DNA of 64,000 nt from Glycine soja (GCF_004193775.1 NC_041002.1:7117261-7181260), one strand, 5' to 3'; positions 1-14,393 are shown, numbered from the stretch's first letter. Numbers and translations: made by a program. The notes: generated from the sequence alone by a model not told the origin.

Positions 1-2782
1 TTTGATTTTTCAATCTTTACTATTTAAAAGTATTCAACTAATAATTTCACATTCTACGAATATGAGTTGACATAAGAAACAAAGAATTTTCTGTAAAAAA
101 AAACAAAAACTAACAAAGAATTCAAAATTAATTCACATCTTTTTTATAGATGTAAATTTAATTCCTTATGGCGCTATTAAAATCTTGCGGTTTAGACTTA
201 TGTAATAATTTGGATAGGTAGACTTGTTTTAACAACCTAACATACTATTAATAATGTCCTGTTCAATATTATTACATATTTCTCTTCATTCTACTGCTTT
301 TTAGGCTGAATGTTACTTTTGTTGCTATATTATATTTTAGTTTTATTTTAATACATTAAGTTTTAAAAGTTTATTTTATTTTTTTATGTTTTTAAAAGTT
401 TTATTTTAGTCCATTAAGTTTTAAAAGTTTTACTTCGATCTTTTTTATTTTTAAAAGTTTCATTTTAATCTTTTATAATTTTTTAAAGTTTTATTTTAAT
501 TATTTCTTATGATTTTCATTAGCAAAGGTTAGTGTGACAGTAACTTTAAATTTTGAAATAATTAATTTAAAATAGCGACAACTAAAAATCATCATTATTT
601 TTCTAAAATGCATTTAACAAACCTATTTTTTTAATTTTCATCATCTTTTTCTGCAAACACTATAGTCACCACAACATAAACAATGTAACCACCGTCCACT
701 CAAACAAATAAGCTAATAAACTATCATTTCTTTTGTTCTATTTTTATAATAACTAATTACTTTCTTAACTTGTTCTTTTGGAATTTTTATTGTGATAGGA
801 TTATGTTAGGCTTGTGGGTAGAATGATGGATATTAATCCATAATTTGATGTCTTTTTTTTAGTACAGTCATATTAGAAATTTTACTACTATTTGCCTATG
901 TAATGAATGAAATTTTACGTTTAATTATGAATGTACGTTTTTAATTCACAAAAGTGTCGTGAATCATTTTGTTATTAAGCTATCTGATGGGAACTAAAGT
1001 GTCATTGCGTAATAACATATTAGCAAGAAATTTGGAAGAAGAAGCTTCTTCTCAAAATAGCCAAAAATATAAAATTCAACATTTTAAAAAAGTTTCATTG
1101 ACATTTTAATCCAAAACACCATTGGTTGACATGGAATGTTGCCTTGCACACATGAATCTATCATGTGGACCTTCATGTGTCACATATACACTCATTATTA
1201 AGGAAAATAGAGATAAGTTAATTATTTGACTAAATTTTTAGTATATTTGCACATTTGTGGACTAAATTATTTATTTCCATAATACAAGGACTAAATTATT
1301 TATTGACCATTTACCCTAAAAAATAAGTGACTATAACATTGATTAAAAATTAATTTCATGTCACATCACTAAATTTGGATCACATCAAGTTAATTTTTTC
1401 ATCGGTCAACATTTTGAATTTGACAAAAGGACTAAAATGACAAATTTTACCTAACGGGAGGATTAAATGTCTTTAATTTAAAATAAGAAGATTAAAATTG
1501 TGTATTTTGAAAAATATAATGACTAAATATCTATATTTTAAAATATAAAGACCGAACTTACAAACTTTAAAAAATAAAAGGATCAAAATTACATTTAAGT
1601 CTTTATATAATATCAACTTTTGTGTTTATCTTTCGTTACTAATCATTTATTATATTTCAAATTTTCCTCTTTTTTTTTTCTGTACACACTGCTATACAAT
1701 TTCTCTTTAAAAAGTTATATCATTTCCACATTCTTGCATCAAAATATCACATATTTTCTCACGATAAAATAATATGAGATAATTTTTTTAGAGAGAGAGA
1801 AATAATATGAGATATCTTAGTATTTTATATGTTGGATATTATATATAATGTATGCAGATTTGTTCAGTCGTACATTGTTCGATTCAGGTAATATTCAGAC
1901 ATTATATTTCCTCTCACTTGAAGTAAAATAGAATGTTGCCAATGCCATGTGTAGTAGTGTTACTGAATGGAGTTACTAGTCTAACTTTTACAAAAACGTA
2001 AACACGTGGCGTGGGTGCAAATGACTTTTTATGCATTGGAAATTAGTAGGAAACAAAAGAACAAAGACAAAACTAGCAAATCAAAACTAAGCTAAACTAA
2101 ATGACCCATTCAATATAATGTTGACCACTGGTAGAGCATCAGATTCACATATATGATATAGTGATTTTGGCTAGCTAGGTTCCAAACTAAAATCAAACTA
2201 TGAGTGACAGCTAACAACCCATCCTTAAAATCATCTCCCATGCCCGGGTTATAAGCAAAACCAACGACCCAAACTTTTATGTTGTCTTGTCTCTAATAAC
2301 ACCGCCCACGCCAATCAATTATACGAGGATTACCTGCACACAGTTGCCATTAACCCTAGGCTTAACAAAGTCTATTGGACGAGGATTCCATCACTATAGG
2401 CGTTTATTAAGATTTTATAAGAACTCATCTATCGATGCTTCCCCAAGTTATCAAGGAAATTATAATGTCAGCTATAATGCTGGAAAAAAAACTAATTTGC
2501 ATTAATTAATGAAATTAGTTTACATCATTTAATTTTATTAATCTCAAGTAAAAAAATATTATTTCTAAAATATTCTTCGTTAGAACTTATTATCATAAAT
2601 AAAAAAGAGTCATTGAAAAAAAAATTAAAATTAAATGAAAGATATTTTAAAAATGATAATATTAAATAGAACAAAATTAATTAGATTTATGTATATTTAA
2701 ATTCAACATAGGATACCATTTTTTCTTCTTATAATAGATATTAGTTAAAGCTTTTGTAATAAGAGACTTGATTTGTACTTTA
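1..2782. other. AT-rich intergenic DNA with degenerate short repeats
   Basis: I see no gene here. About 330-500 is a degenerate tandem series of roughly 35-bp units built on 'ATTAAGTTTTAAAAGTTT'. A related pattern on the other strand ('gactaaa...tttaaaaaataaaagga') recurs near 1420-1620. The short open frame near 2287-2505 resembles no family I know. Around 2505-2640 is a stretch similar to 32740-32860 (both contain 'aataaaaaagagtcattga'), so it is probably a dispersed repeat. Confidence 0.5.
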
Positions 2783-2783
2783 C

Positions 2784-3056
2784 TACTCCCTTCGTTTAGT
2801 TCCATATTACATGATGTTTAAGATTTTGACATAGAAATGAAGGAATACAATTAATTTATTGAATTTTTTAGAAATCATTAGTTAATTTCCCAATATATTC
2901 CTTATCTCTCTAATTAATTAATCATTAACTCAATGGTTAAGGGTAGTCTGGTAAGAAAGTATTTAACATTTAATGCAACATTGATTTTATGAAATGACAT
3001 CTATTTTGGTATAAATTTTTTTCTCTATAACGCCATATAATATGAAACTGATGAAG
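2784..3056. mobile_element. possible Stowaway-like MITE (degenerate)
   Basis: The left end reads TACTCCCTTCGTTTAGTTCC. Near 3034-3056 there is a weak inverted counterpart (atataatatgaaactgatgaag) that could be a decayed version of the same terminus. The roughly 270-bp size suits a MITE and the interior is AT-rich and non-coding. The right end is too degenerate to be sure, and no convincing TA duplication was found. Confidence 0.3.
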
Positions 3057-3477
3057 TTTTATGGAAAAATAACAAAATAATATGAACTTAAAAAAAAAAA
3101 GATAACTAAATATTCTTATTTTTCAAAGAAGTCTATATATATTGTTGAAAGTTGGTCTCTGCTAGCTTTTTAAAAGCTAAAACTTATATCAAGTCATTAT
3201 CAAATTGGGCTAGAAAATTCCAAATTTAATGTGTTTAAAATTGAAAGGCAAAAACTTACAATTGATTTGGTGATTTTGAGTTGAATCAATTACAAACTCA
3301 ATGTAGGTTGCATGATATACAAAGTCAAACCAAAAATCTCAAATTCAATTTGGTCTTATCATCTTATGCAAGGTTATCAAACTTGAGAATCTATATAAAT
3401 TCGTGTGAGCTTCATAAACTTGACTCATAGATTCATGTTAAGTCAAAACATATTTGTGTCTTAAGATGAATAAGGAT

Positions 3478-4627
3478 TGTTAACTATTTTGCTTAGATAT
3501 AAACAAATATAAAGGTTAAAAACTAAGTCTTATACGCTATCAGAACATGCCTTGTGAAATCTGCGTTTGATGTTTCAGACGATAGCTAGATAGAAGCATG
3601 ATCTGATACGATATAAAATATGACATTCAAGACTTTATTTAATATTTTGTGTCTGAAATCTGTTTTGCAGAAACATTCTCCTAAGATCTGTCGAATTCTA
3701 TGAAAAATAAATGAAGTCAAGACTTGAGATTCCTCAATCACCATCAAAAGAAGAGTTTTGTTGAACATACATGCTCTGACAAAAAAAGAAAGGGATTGTA
3801 TGTTGAAGTGTTTGACATGCCAATGAAAAAAAATGAACTCTCTACATAAGGAAAGGACGTGCATTTAATGCAAGTAATAAATGTTCCAACGACCACATTC
3901 ATATGACGAAGAAAAAGTGAATGATTCTACATGTTGTGAAACAATAGGCACTTGAAGATGCACTTATATATACCAGAAGCTTTGAAGATATGAAAGATAA
4001 CTTTTACGCGAAAACATTCATTATTCTTTCTATAAAAAACATTATATGTATATATTCTTGAAAAGTTAAAAAAAAAATCTCAAAACACCTTGAACATATT
4101 GAGAGAAATGACTAAGTGTTGATTGTTTATCCTTCTTTAAGACAATCATAGATTTAGTCATTGTTCAAACACAATCAACATATCTCTTCTGATTTGTTTA
4201 AAGCTAGCAATGACTTGGTATAGACAAAAAATACTGGATGTTGATCAAACTTGGGGTGGAACATTTTTTGTAGTCAGAAGTGGTCCTGCATAATACTTGT
4301 AACTTGTGAAGTTAGTGAAACTTGGTGATTTGTCAATAACTGAACATAATTTCAGTGATATAAATGAACCAATATAACTCATTGTGCTTGATCTCTATTT
4401 AATTTCTTTATGCTTTAATTGACCAAGGGTTCGAATTTACTTTTAGACATTTGAAAACATCTTTTGCCTGGCAAAATCATGTTTCATTGTCTGACTGTGT
4501 TTCAAAAATTTGTTATCTGTTTTACAAAGTTTTCTTTTAGACGAAAACTTTGTTTGATTGCGAAAAAGGCTTTAAAATTTTTCTAAAATCACAATTCAAC
4601 TCCCTTCTTGTGATATTTGCCTTTACA
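3478..4627 (+). mobile_element. solo LTR of a Copia-like retrotransposon
   Basis: About 1.15 kb. The right end is set by homology: it matches, in inverted orientation, the block at 62924-64000, and similarity stops at TTTACA (4627). The left end is a guess at a TG (3478); homology is visible from GCTATCAGAACATG at 3536 onward. A TATA box (TATATATA, ~3965-3972) precedes the sequence 'ccagaagc', as in the second copy. No PBS follows the right end, so this is a solo or 3' LTR and not the 5' end of a full element. No clear 5-bp target duplication was found. The terminus resembles SIRE-type Copia LTRs of legumes; that assignment is from memory. The open frame at 3586-3864 (-) lies inside the LTR and is not a gene. 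Confidence 0.65.
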
Positions 4628-4927
4628 ACTCATAAGAATTTACTTCATATAAAAATAATAATAAAATACTTAGAAATAATATACCAATTAAACTTTTCAA
4701 CATAATAAGACAAAATAGTAAACCATAAATTCCATAATACTAAAGTAATTAAGTCTAGTAATGCATCACTATTAGATAATAACTTTCGAAGGTTATAGTA
4801 GTAGTAAATCATTCCCATTGAGGGTTTGATGTTGTTAGAGGTCAGAGTTCTACGATTCAGGAACAATCCACTAAATAAAGGTATGTTGAACACTAAACAC
4901 ACAAAAAACAACCCAAAACGTCCTGTG

Positions 4928-5720
4928 TTTTTGTCAATTTTTTTTTACCTTGCTAACTCACTAACTCGATGATAAACTTGAAAATCTATTGAGTTTGCAC
5001 CAATTCTAACCTGAATCCATTAAAAAAAGAGTTTGTCCATGAGTCAACTCATAGAGGGTAAGTGGACTCTCTTAAACTCATAAGAGTTAACAAGTTAACT
5101 CAAAAATTTGATAATCATAGTCTTATGAAATATGAACTAGGTCTAGACTAGGCTAAAAGAAACAAATTTAATTCATATTCAAAATTTAAAAACCTAAGCT
5201 AAATTTTTTTATCAAGTGAGTTAGGGTTGGATAGGGTCGGTTGTGGATTGAATGTGGATTGTGGGTTGTAGTGGGTCAGGTTAAAAATTTAAATTCAATT
5301 TGGACTTCTAAAATGGAATTCGAGCTTAGTGTGTATGGGATTTTGCAAGTTAAGTCCAAATCAGGCGATGATCAAATTAAGTTAAAAAGACATAGATTTA
5401 ACTTGTGCACAAAATTTAAAACCCATGCTCCATATTTCATCAAACAAGTTCGGGTGGAGTTAGTTATGGACTCAATGTGGGTCATGGGCTATGGTGGATT
5501 GATAAAAAAAAAGACCATGTTCAATTTGAAATTCTAAAATAAGATTCAATCTTGATGAAAGTTCAACTTTTATGGGTTTTAATTTGTATGCCTATATCTA
5601 GGCATCATTAAATCAAGATAAAAAAAAAGGATCAAATTTAATTTGTGGTCAAATTTAAAGTCTAACTCTTATAATTCATTGAGTGAGTTCAAGTGGGTTC
5701 AGGTTGAATTAGTTTAGATT
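4928..5720. repeat. diverged dispersed repeat, non-coding
   Basis: The sequence consists of imperfect recurring phrases such as 'gtggattgtgggtt', 'caagttcgggtgg' and 'gtgggttcaggttgaatt', separated by about 220-240 bp. This looks like two or three decayed copies of one unit. The short open frame 5241-5537 has no recognisable domain and I treat it as chance. The phrase style resembles that of the 10.26-10.90 kb insertion. Confidence 0.3.
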
Positions 5721-6542
5721 ACCCATTTTGTCACTTTTCACAAAGACTAAACAAAATGCAACATATATTAGCCACGAGATGGAGGAAAATATTAAAATGG
5801 ACAAGACAATTTCTAAAAATTTAAAACTAGAATTAGAAAACACTTATCTTCTGTTTCCAAAAGCGAGTTAAAGTAGTTTTAAAATTCCTTTAAAACTATT
5901 CCAATTCCCTTTTATCAAAACATGTTTTATTCAAATTTAAGTTTTAAAAAAATTACAACCACCCCAACATGCCTTTAATAATTTAAAAACTTGTAATATT
6001 AAACCTATCAACTATTAATTATAAAACATAAAAATAATCGAAATTTCTATTCGCTCCAATTTTTTCATTTAAAAGTTATTTTAAAGTAAGACTTAAAACT
6101 AAAATACAAGTTGTTTGGCAATTCTAACTGAAAATTATTTTAAAACTAAAACAAAAAGTTGTTTTATTGTCTCGCAATATTTGGTCTAGGAAAAGAGGGA
6201 GAGAGATATTAGTTGTCACAACTTCTCCTTTATTTTTTTTTAAAAAAAAGCATAAAATGTTGAATTGAATACTATTTTAATTAAATTATTTACCAAAATG
6301 TACAATGACTTGATAAAATGATTATTTCAATGTCATTTGAGGTTGTTTTATGTAAAATAATCCTTAAAAGTTTATAATAACCAAATTCATATCAAGTGAA
6401 TTTACAGGGTACTGAATAAATAATTTATTCTTTTTAAGTAAATCATCCTACTATATTTAATAAAATATACACTATTGTAAACAAAAAATATTTAGGATTA
6501 TTATTAATAAATTAAAAATAAATAATATAAAAATATTTATCA

Positions 6543-6594
<52 letters not shown>

Positions 6595-7765
6595 AAAGTT
6601 TGATTCTAATAATTTATATGGTTTATATCACCCGATAATTTGATATTTATTTCCTTCAAAATTATTAAATATTATTATTTAATTCAATCAATTCATTTTA
6701 ATGATGTTTATTTTATTAATGAATCATGATACTATTAAGTGAAACATTTATTTTATTTTGAAATAATTATAATTTAAATGATGTATGAGATTAAAAAATA
6801 TTGACTGAATTGATTCATTACATTTTAAATTGATTCTGAATATTTTATTATATATGATATTTAATTTATTTAATGTATTATAATTATGGTAATTTTTTTA
6901 TTAATTATCCTGATTTTCTATAATTTACATGTATAATTAATTTATCAATTATACATTCCTTTTTCTGTGAGGTATACTTTTTTGTGATATTTTAAGAGTT
7001 CTCGTATACATTCTATCATTTATCAATATTTAATATAACTATTCTATTACTATTTAATGTAATAAAATTTTAAATTATTATTTAAATATTTTGATACATT
7101 ATTTCTAACACACGTATATAATTTTTTTTCCCGAATACAATTTTTTTTTTAATTTGATACATTTTTTCTAACACATATATAAAATATTATTATGTAATAA
7201 ATATGTTAAAGTGATCATATATAATTATTTCCATACATAAAAATTTCTAATTTTATAAATTTTTTATTCTGAAAAGATATTTTTATAATTTTAAAAAGTT
7301 TAATTTTAGTTATTCTAAATAATATGTTATCATTTAAAAAAATTAAATAAAAGTTTATTTAATCAATTTAAAAATGATTAGTTATATTATTAATACTTAA
7401 ATCAAACAAAAAATAAATTAAACTACATCATCCATATAATATATGCAAATGATTCTATTAATTTTTATCACTATTTTTAATAAATTAATTTTATTGCTTA
7501 TAATATTTTTGTATATAGGATAAATTTAACATAATTAATTAATTAATTTAAAAATCTATTATAAAAAAATGTTTTGTAATGTGGGTAGATGTTATTTATT
7601 GAAGAAGTTTAGTTATCAACAAAAGTTACTAAATATTTCATAATTGTAACATAGCTATAAAAAAAATGAACTAAATCAATTTTTTTATAAAAAAAAAATC
7701 AAAAGAAAGCATGCAAAGTAAAAGAAATCCTACCTACAATATCTCAATAATAACAATTTTTTAGA
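5721..7765. other. AT-rich intergenic DNA
   Basis: No gene or RNA is recognisable. Base composition is extreme AT with many short A and T runs. A pure (AT)n microsatellite lies at 6547-6591. Confidence 0.5.
6547..6591. repeat. (AT)n microsatellite
   Basis: An uninterrupted AT dinucleotide tract of about 44 bp. Confidence 0.95.
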
Positions 7766-7915
7766 ACATGTGTGTATATAAAAATATATTTAAATATTTA
7801 TTCACGTATGTACTAACATGCATGTATTAAAATTTAGATAAAATAATTAATAATATATTAAAAATTAAAAATAATATAAAAATTACTCTTATAAATTGTA
7901 AATTTACTACTCATG
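7766..7915 (+). repeat. dispersed repeat, uninterrupted copy (empty-site paralogue)
   Basis: This 150-bp stretch aligns throughout with 10210-10255 joined to 10906-10990. Shared phrases include 'aaatatatttaa', 'tactaacat', 'ttaaaaatt' and 'actctTataaatt' (actcctataaatt in the other copy). It lacks the ~650-bp insertion present in the second copy, so it shows the ancestral empty site (tgtactaacatgc). Confidence 0.6.
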
Positions 7916-9629
7916 CAAGTCAGGCGACACTAAACTAATAACTAATATTTTATAAAGTTGCGCATATAGGATTAACCCCAACGTTGTGAGTCCTAAAGAT
8001 AATTTTAAGATAATTTTTTACTTTACAGGAGAAAGCTATATATTAAGCCTTTTGTTGATATATGTGGTGTTTTTTATTATAAAAATTATTAATAAATATT
8101 TTCTTTTTGTTGATGGGTCTAAAGCATAATTTATAGTTGTTTTATGTTTAAATCTTTTTTGAAGTAACGAGATAATATACTTAGTTATGCATTAAATAAG
8201 ATAATATCTTATAACATTATAACATTTATGGAGAGTCATGTGATTTTTTCTTTTTCTTTTTGTGAATGTTACATAGCCACGTGATGAACACAGAGAAAAA
8301 TAATTACTTATATATTATTTTACTCTTATTTTACTTTCTGACTCTATCTACTTTTATCCTATCTTCACCATCTAACAAAATCTAAAATGAAAAAAAAAAT
8401 GCCATGTTTAATCATTTAATGAGCATATGAGTTGGTACTAACCTAAAATCTCAATCTATTTAATCCTCGTTTTTGCTTCTTTTTTTTTTCATTCCTTTCG
8501 AAATTTAAACATTTTCGTACCACATTCTACTCACTCTTAATAGCTTTATAATTTTCTTTAAAAAAAAAAAGCTTTATAATTAATTATGCTGACAACTTTA
8601 GGAATGTAAATATCCGATTTTCAATCAACAACCAAGAATGCTCTGAAGTCTCAATTCCTTCGTATTCTTTATTTTCTTTACTTTCCCGTGGGTCGCCTAT
8701 GAAAAATCTAGGAACCTTCACTAATAATACGATCCTTGCTTTAGAAAACAAAAAAGGAAAGATAAATTATAAATAAATAATAACAAAAACCCGTGATCTG
8801 GCTGAGTTTTTTTTTTTTTTTTTAATCGGGAACACAAATTAGTGTAGAGTATATGAACATGTTTGCATAAGCTTCTTTTAAAAGTATTTTTAAGAGGAAA
8901 AAATAATAAGATGAGTTTTTTCATGAGTTAAAATAAATTTTTCTTAACTAATTTGTATAACCTCTCCATATAATTTCTCTAAAAAACAAAAGGACATTTA
9001 AAGTTCATATTAATTTATGGAGAATGCTATTTTTTTCTATTAAAAGTATTTCTAGAAAAACTTACTCAAATAGACCTTATTTATATATATAGCATCCGGA
9101 GGAATATTAAACCTTTAATATCATAAGTTTAAAAATATAGTTCAGCCAATGCCAATTGAGTTACAAAGACGTACAAATGATAGCAATACATTCTAAGATA
9201 TACCTTCTTATTGAGAGAAAATTATTAAACTATTAAACAATTTAGGTGCTACTTTTTATTTATTTACTCTCATTTATTATTTAATAAAAAATACATGAAC
9301 TTTATCTGATATTAAAACTGTAGATTAGAAAGACTGTATTTTATCTAAAATTAAGAGAAAATTATTAAATTATTAAACAATAAAAATGTTACTAATATAT
9401 TTAGTAGCATTTTTTCTCCAAATATTTTATTTCATGTCAACGAGGAAACTATAAATTGGAGGAGTTGTTAACATAAATTCCCTTTTCCTCCATTACGACT
9501 TCGTTAGCCGTTATAATAGGCTTTACTTTAATGGTATGTCAGTCTGGAAAATATTAAAGTATAAGAAATGAAAAAGGAGGAAAGAAAAACCATCCATCTT
9601 TATTTCTTTTCATTTTGGTATCATCTATA

Positions 9630-9676
<47 letters not shown>

Positions 9677-10209
9677 TAAAATATGATATATATGATGACG
9701 ATTTTATTTTATGGAGTGATGTAACATCATATTTTATATTTATTTTCTTCAACCAATACAATTAAAATAGATTTTATATTTATTCTATTTTTAATAGAAT
9801 CTTAAATTATTTATAGTATATAAGAATCGTATAAATTAAAATATTTAAATATTATATTTATTTTATTTTTTTAATATTATATAATAGGTTTAAGAGTCAT
9901 GTAAATTAATATGGTATATTTTTTATTGATTAAAGTACAAATGTGGAAAAAGATTTGATTATAGATATATTATAAAATATAGTAATTATGTTAAAAGTAA
10001 ATTTTATGTAAACACAGCTAATAAAGAGTTGTTTTTCTAATTTGGACGGGTAAAATTTAAGTCAATTCATATAAATATATTTTATTATTATGAAACTTAC
10101 ATGGCATAATTTTAATTGATTGTCCAATAAAATAATTTAAATCATTAATTTATTTTATATATTTACTAAATATTATATATTGTAATTTAAAAAGTTTTAA
10201 ATTCATCAC
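7916..10209. other. AT-rich intergenic DNA
   Basis: No gene was recognised. Poly-T/poly-A runs are frequent (for example 8808-8823), and a TA microsatellite lies at 9633-9672. The minus-strand open frame near 8721-8924 runs through such homopolymers and is not credible. Confidence 0.5.
9633..9672. repeat. (TA)n microsatellite
   Basis: A TA dinucleotide tract of about 40 bp. Confidence 0.95.
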
Positions 10210-10255
10210 AAGTGTTATATAAAATATATTTAATATTTATTTACATATCTACTAA

Positions 10256-10905
10256 TAGGAGTGTAAGTACCCAATTAAGCTTTATCTATTTTTTAACTCA
10301 ATTCAATTAAATTTAGTTATGTTGAACTAAATTTATTATTTTTATTTTTTCCACCCACTTCAACTTTAATTAGATTGGATTGGATTGAGTTAGTTATTGG
10401 ATTGAACCATTAAAAAGATGTCACCTCATTACATCTGCAAATATTTTTTATAAATTCTCAAACTTAAAATAGTAAGAATATTTTTTTGGCAGAATAATAA
10501 GGATATTTTAAAAATTAGTATGCATAAAATATTGTACTGTTGGTATGATAAATAAAAAAAAACAAAACATAAATATATACTCAATATCATTCATTTACAA
10601 AATAATGTTATTATCTTTAAATAAACACTTTAAAATAATGTATTATCTTAAAATAAATAGTATATTACCTTCAATGTCTTTAATTTAAGATTTTTATATT
10701 AATAATTTAATTTATGTGGGTTGAGTTGGATCTTGGTCATGTTCAAAACTCCAAACATGTCACCTAACCTACTTGTAATCAGATTCAATAAACTAAAATC
10801 AATCTAATCTAATGATTCAATCCAAATGGCACAAATTTAATTAGATTAGATTGAATTGGGCGGGTTGGTAAATTGGGTCCAATCCACTTAGACCCGTATT
10901 TATTA
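10256..10905. mobile_element. non-autonomous insertion of unknown class, about 650 bp
   Basis: The flanks (10210-10255 and 10906-10990) form one continuous repeat that is uninterrupted at 7766-7915, so this block is an insertion. Flanking sites TACTAA (10250-10255) and TATTAA (10900-10905) are a likely 6-bp target duplication with one change. The interior is rich in phrases such as 'gattggattggattgag' and, inverted near the right end, 'aatccactt'; this gives weak inverted symmetry. No open frame encodes a transposase, so it would depend on a partner in trans. Confidence 0.5.
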
Positions 10906-10990
10906 ACATACATTATTAAAATTGAAACTAAATAAATATGTTAAAAATTCAAAAAATATAAAAAAGTTACTCCTATAAATTATAAAATGT

Positions 10991-13900
10991 GAATTTAATA
11001 CAGACACATGTAATTAAGCTAGTTTAATAAAAAAAAGGAAAGAAAAAGAAAAACATATTAGGATCTACTTATATTTTCAATCATTACAAATTGGAAAGAA
11101 AAATAACTTTTATAATTTAATAGACTAAATTTTCTTCATCTTTACATACCCGTTTAGTACGGAATTTATGCCATTTTACATATATTTAAGTTTTTTCCTT
11201 TCATTTTCTTTACCACTAAACAATTTTCAAAATCATTTCATTTTCTATTATTTTCCTTTCTTTTGCCTTAAGTTTTTTTCCCGCAGTCTTTCCTAAAAAA
11301 CATATTAAAAGTTAAATATAAGTTATATATTATTTATATAATAATTTTTACAACATTTTTGTAATATTTTTTTTATCTCTTTTCATTATATTACTTATTC
11401 TATTTGTTTTGTTGAAAGCTATTCTTTTTTTTTTCTATCACTCTTGTAATTGCAAAAAATGTCGAAAGATGCTTTCTCTAAACTAAATCATTTGGTCCAA
11501 AATGAGCCTTTTGAATGCCCACCATAATGATTCCCAATCCTTGTGCTGGCTTCTTTTGCCCAGACAGAGTTTAAGTAATGCCACTTTGTTGTCTCCTAAA
11601 ATGAGCCCTCAAAATGCCCCTAACATGAAGCTTTTCACACATTTGTGGTCTACAAAAGGCATATTCCAAGATTTTCCATTCAAGAAGTCAAGAATTAAAC
11701 CATCACTTTTTCTTCCCATGGGTTGAATCACACCACACATGACACAGCTTACGCCTCTTAATTCGAAGTATGTCAAATATTAAATGGCATCTACTTAAGT
11801 TAAAGCAAAGGGTCTATTTTTCTTTAAAATAGAATTAAGGGTGAAATTGGATTTGAGGTTTAAGGAGAGCATATTTGGGATTCCGTTAAAAATTATGTTT
11901 GAGACAAAAATAATTTTACCAATAAATTAGAGGATATTTGGAATGTTGTTTATTATGCGATAACACACATCTTCATACGGATTCAACGGTCGTTTGCAAA
12001 AGATACCTATCAAATTCTTAGCGAAACTGATTTTGAGGATCCAACCACAACTCAAACATTTATCTAAGATTTTTGCTTTTGCACTCATTTTATTTTTATC
12101 CATTAGATTTATATTGAAACTCGCATCATATTTTTTTTTTAACTGTAAATCAAACATACACATTGTTAGTCTTAGGAGTTTGTGTCCTTTACTCTGTTTA
12201 TTTATTGAATCGTTCCTATTTTTGTTGGATTGTTCCTATTAAGACATACTGCACTTATATATGTGTAAGATATATTAACAATTCTTTGTAATCTTTTTAA
12301 AAGCATTTATTTATTAAGCAATACCTCGAGTTTTAACTTGATAAAAAATCTAATTAGGAAGAAAACTTTTACTAAAGATGATCGATTAGTTTCTTTATCA
12401 AAGATTAATCATTGATATAATATATTTCACATTAATATCATAGTGAAAACAACATATTTTTTTATTAACTAAAATTAATTAAAAATTAAAATTTTTATAA
12501 ATCTCTCTTCTTATTTAATGGATCTCTCATAATTTTATAATTTGTAATAATTTTTTTTGGAAAGTAATACCTAAGCCCAAAAAAAAAAGTTACACAGAAA
12601 ATATAAGAAGAATTTGTTCTCTCAAAATATCAATTTTTTAATAAATTTTAACTGATAATAATAAAAATAAAGTGTATAATAAAAGAAATGTAGCAAGAAG
12701 TGTGTTAAGCAGGGAATCCCTTCTCCTTTTCCTACCTCTAGCCTCTAGGAATATGATGTCATTTTTGTCCAAGTTTACTCTAAACACAATTTAAAATCAA
12801 TATGCTTCCTGGTGCTCTGCTTAACAATGAAGTGATGACACTTAAAAAAAATAAATCAAGTGATGAAGTCATCTTGGTGTAAAGTCAAGTAATTAACGCT
12901 GGCGTGTATTTGGGTAATTATCACAAATTCAACCTATAATAGCAATATTTAGATATTTTAGGAAAATATGATAATGAATGATCGCAATTATTATAAGTCA
13001 AGACAAACTTTAAAATAAAGTAACAGCCTGTTGGTGACATCTATAGGTTTTTAGTATAAATTTTAAATGATAATTTCAAAACAAAATATGTGGGTTGTTA
13101 AAATAAAGTTGACTTAATTTTTAACTTAAATTTAAAATATTCTTTACTTAATTCTTAAAGCATAAAAAAGTTTTTTTTAAGTAAAAAAACAAAATCATGT
13201 GTTGTAGTTTATCCAACTGAGCTAAATTAAAGTATTGCTTTTGGTTGTAAAAAATAAATAAATTATTTACCACTCTTCTTTATTTCTCCTAAAATATCCC
13301 CATACTATTGTAATCCCTCATAAAAAATAAAACTTTTTTTTAAGTTCTAAAACTTAAAACTAATACAGGTAATAAATTAGATTCTTTGCTTTTGCAGGAG
13401 ATATTTAAATCCTGCCAGCGATATGTCTCTGCATCGGACACTCTTCTAACATTTTCTTTTGTTTCATGGTGTTTAATGCGAGAGGATTTTGGATTGAGTG
13501 GCTTTTAAATTTCATTGGAGAGATTTAAAAAATTTAGAGAAGTAATTTCTGATGGTTTTAAACCTTGAGAGAATGTTTGATTACATTCTGAATAGTTTTT
13601 CCAAATAATTTTTTTGTCATCATTTAATGGAGAGAGTTAAAGACATGAAAAAAAAAACAATAAAAAGTTAGTTTAAAGACTAAAATCAGTTAAATAAAAA
13701 TTTAGAAAAAAAAGTAAAACCTTTTAATAATTAAGAGACTTAATTATAATTAGACTTAATTAATAATCTAATTAAAAATTTTAATAATTAAAAGACTCAA
13801 TTAATTTTTTTAATTATAACTAAAAGATGAATTATATAATTAAGTGTTAATTAAATAAAGGAGAGAGCCGCTCAGTAGCTTTAAATTTCAATGAACAAAG

Positions 13901-14380
13901 TAGCTAGCTCCTACAATCGATGTTGCTAATTAACGGTACATATCTCACTTTTCCTAGGAAGAATTACTTCAAAGTTCAAAGATCAACCTGACTTGCTACA
14001 GAATTGATTCCATGACTCTTATTTGCTCTCATATGGTCAAATCATGCATCAGGCTGGACAAAAGATCGAACCAAACGTACTTCATCGAAACACAGGAAAT
14101 TATATCCATGTTTGGCTTATATTTTGTTAGGGAAAGTTGAAATTAAAAGGGAAAGAAAAATATTATGCTGAATTATTAATTTAGTAGTTAAATTATTTTA
14201 AAAGATTTAATTTAGTCTTTAAGTTTTAAGTTTTTAAAAGACAGTTAAAATGTATTTTTCATTCTCATAAATATGGAAATGTTTGAAATCTATTTCTATA
14301 AAATTTTCTGTATTTTTTGTTTTTATAAAATTAAAATGTATTATTTTTTTTATTTGAAACAAAGTTCAGACATCTAAATC
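10991..14380. other. AT-rich intergenic DNA
   Basis: No gene was found. A GC-richer patch at about 11480-11760 contains a 74-codon open frame with no domain I know; it may be an old gene or element fragment. A short imperfect inverted match (ttaagcag / ctgcttaa) spans about 12700-12830 but is too weak to call a precursor hairpin. Confidence 0.45.
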
Positions 14381-14393
14381 TACATACATGACT

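Noticed and set aside
2287..2505. 72-codon plus-strand frame
   Set aside because: No recognisable motif, AT-rich surroundings, and nothing to suggest exons on either side.
4425..4445. tRNA-like phrase 'gggttcgaattt'
   Set aside because: It lies inside the Copia-like LTR, and no acceptor stem or anticodon arm can be built around it.
12690..12840. miRNA-like inverted match (ttaagcag / ctgcttaa)
   Set aside because: Pairing is limited to about ten bases with a long loop, and no known plant miRNA sequence was recognised.
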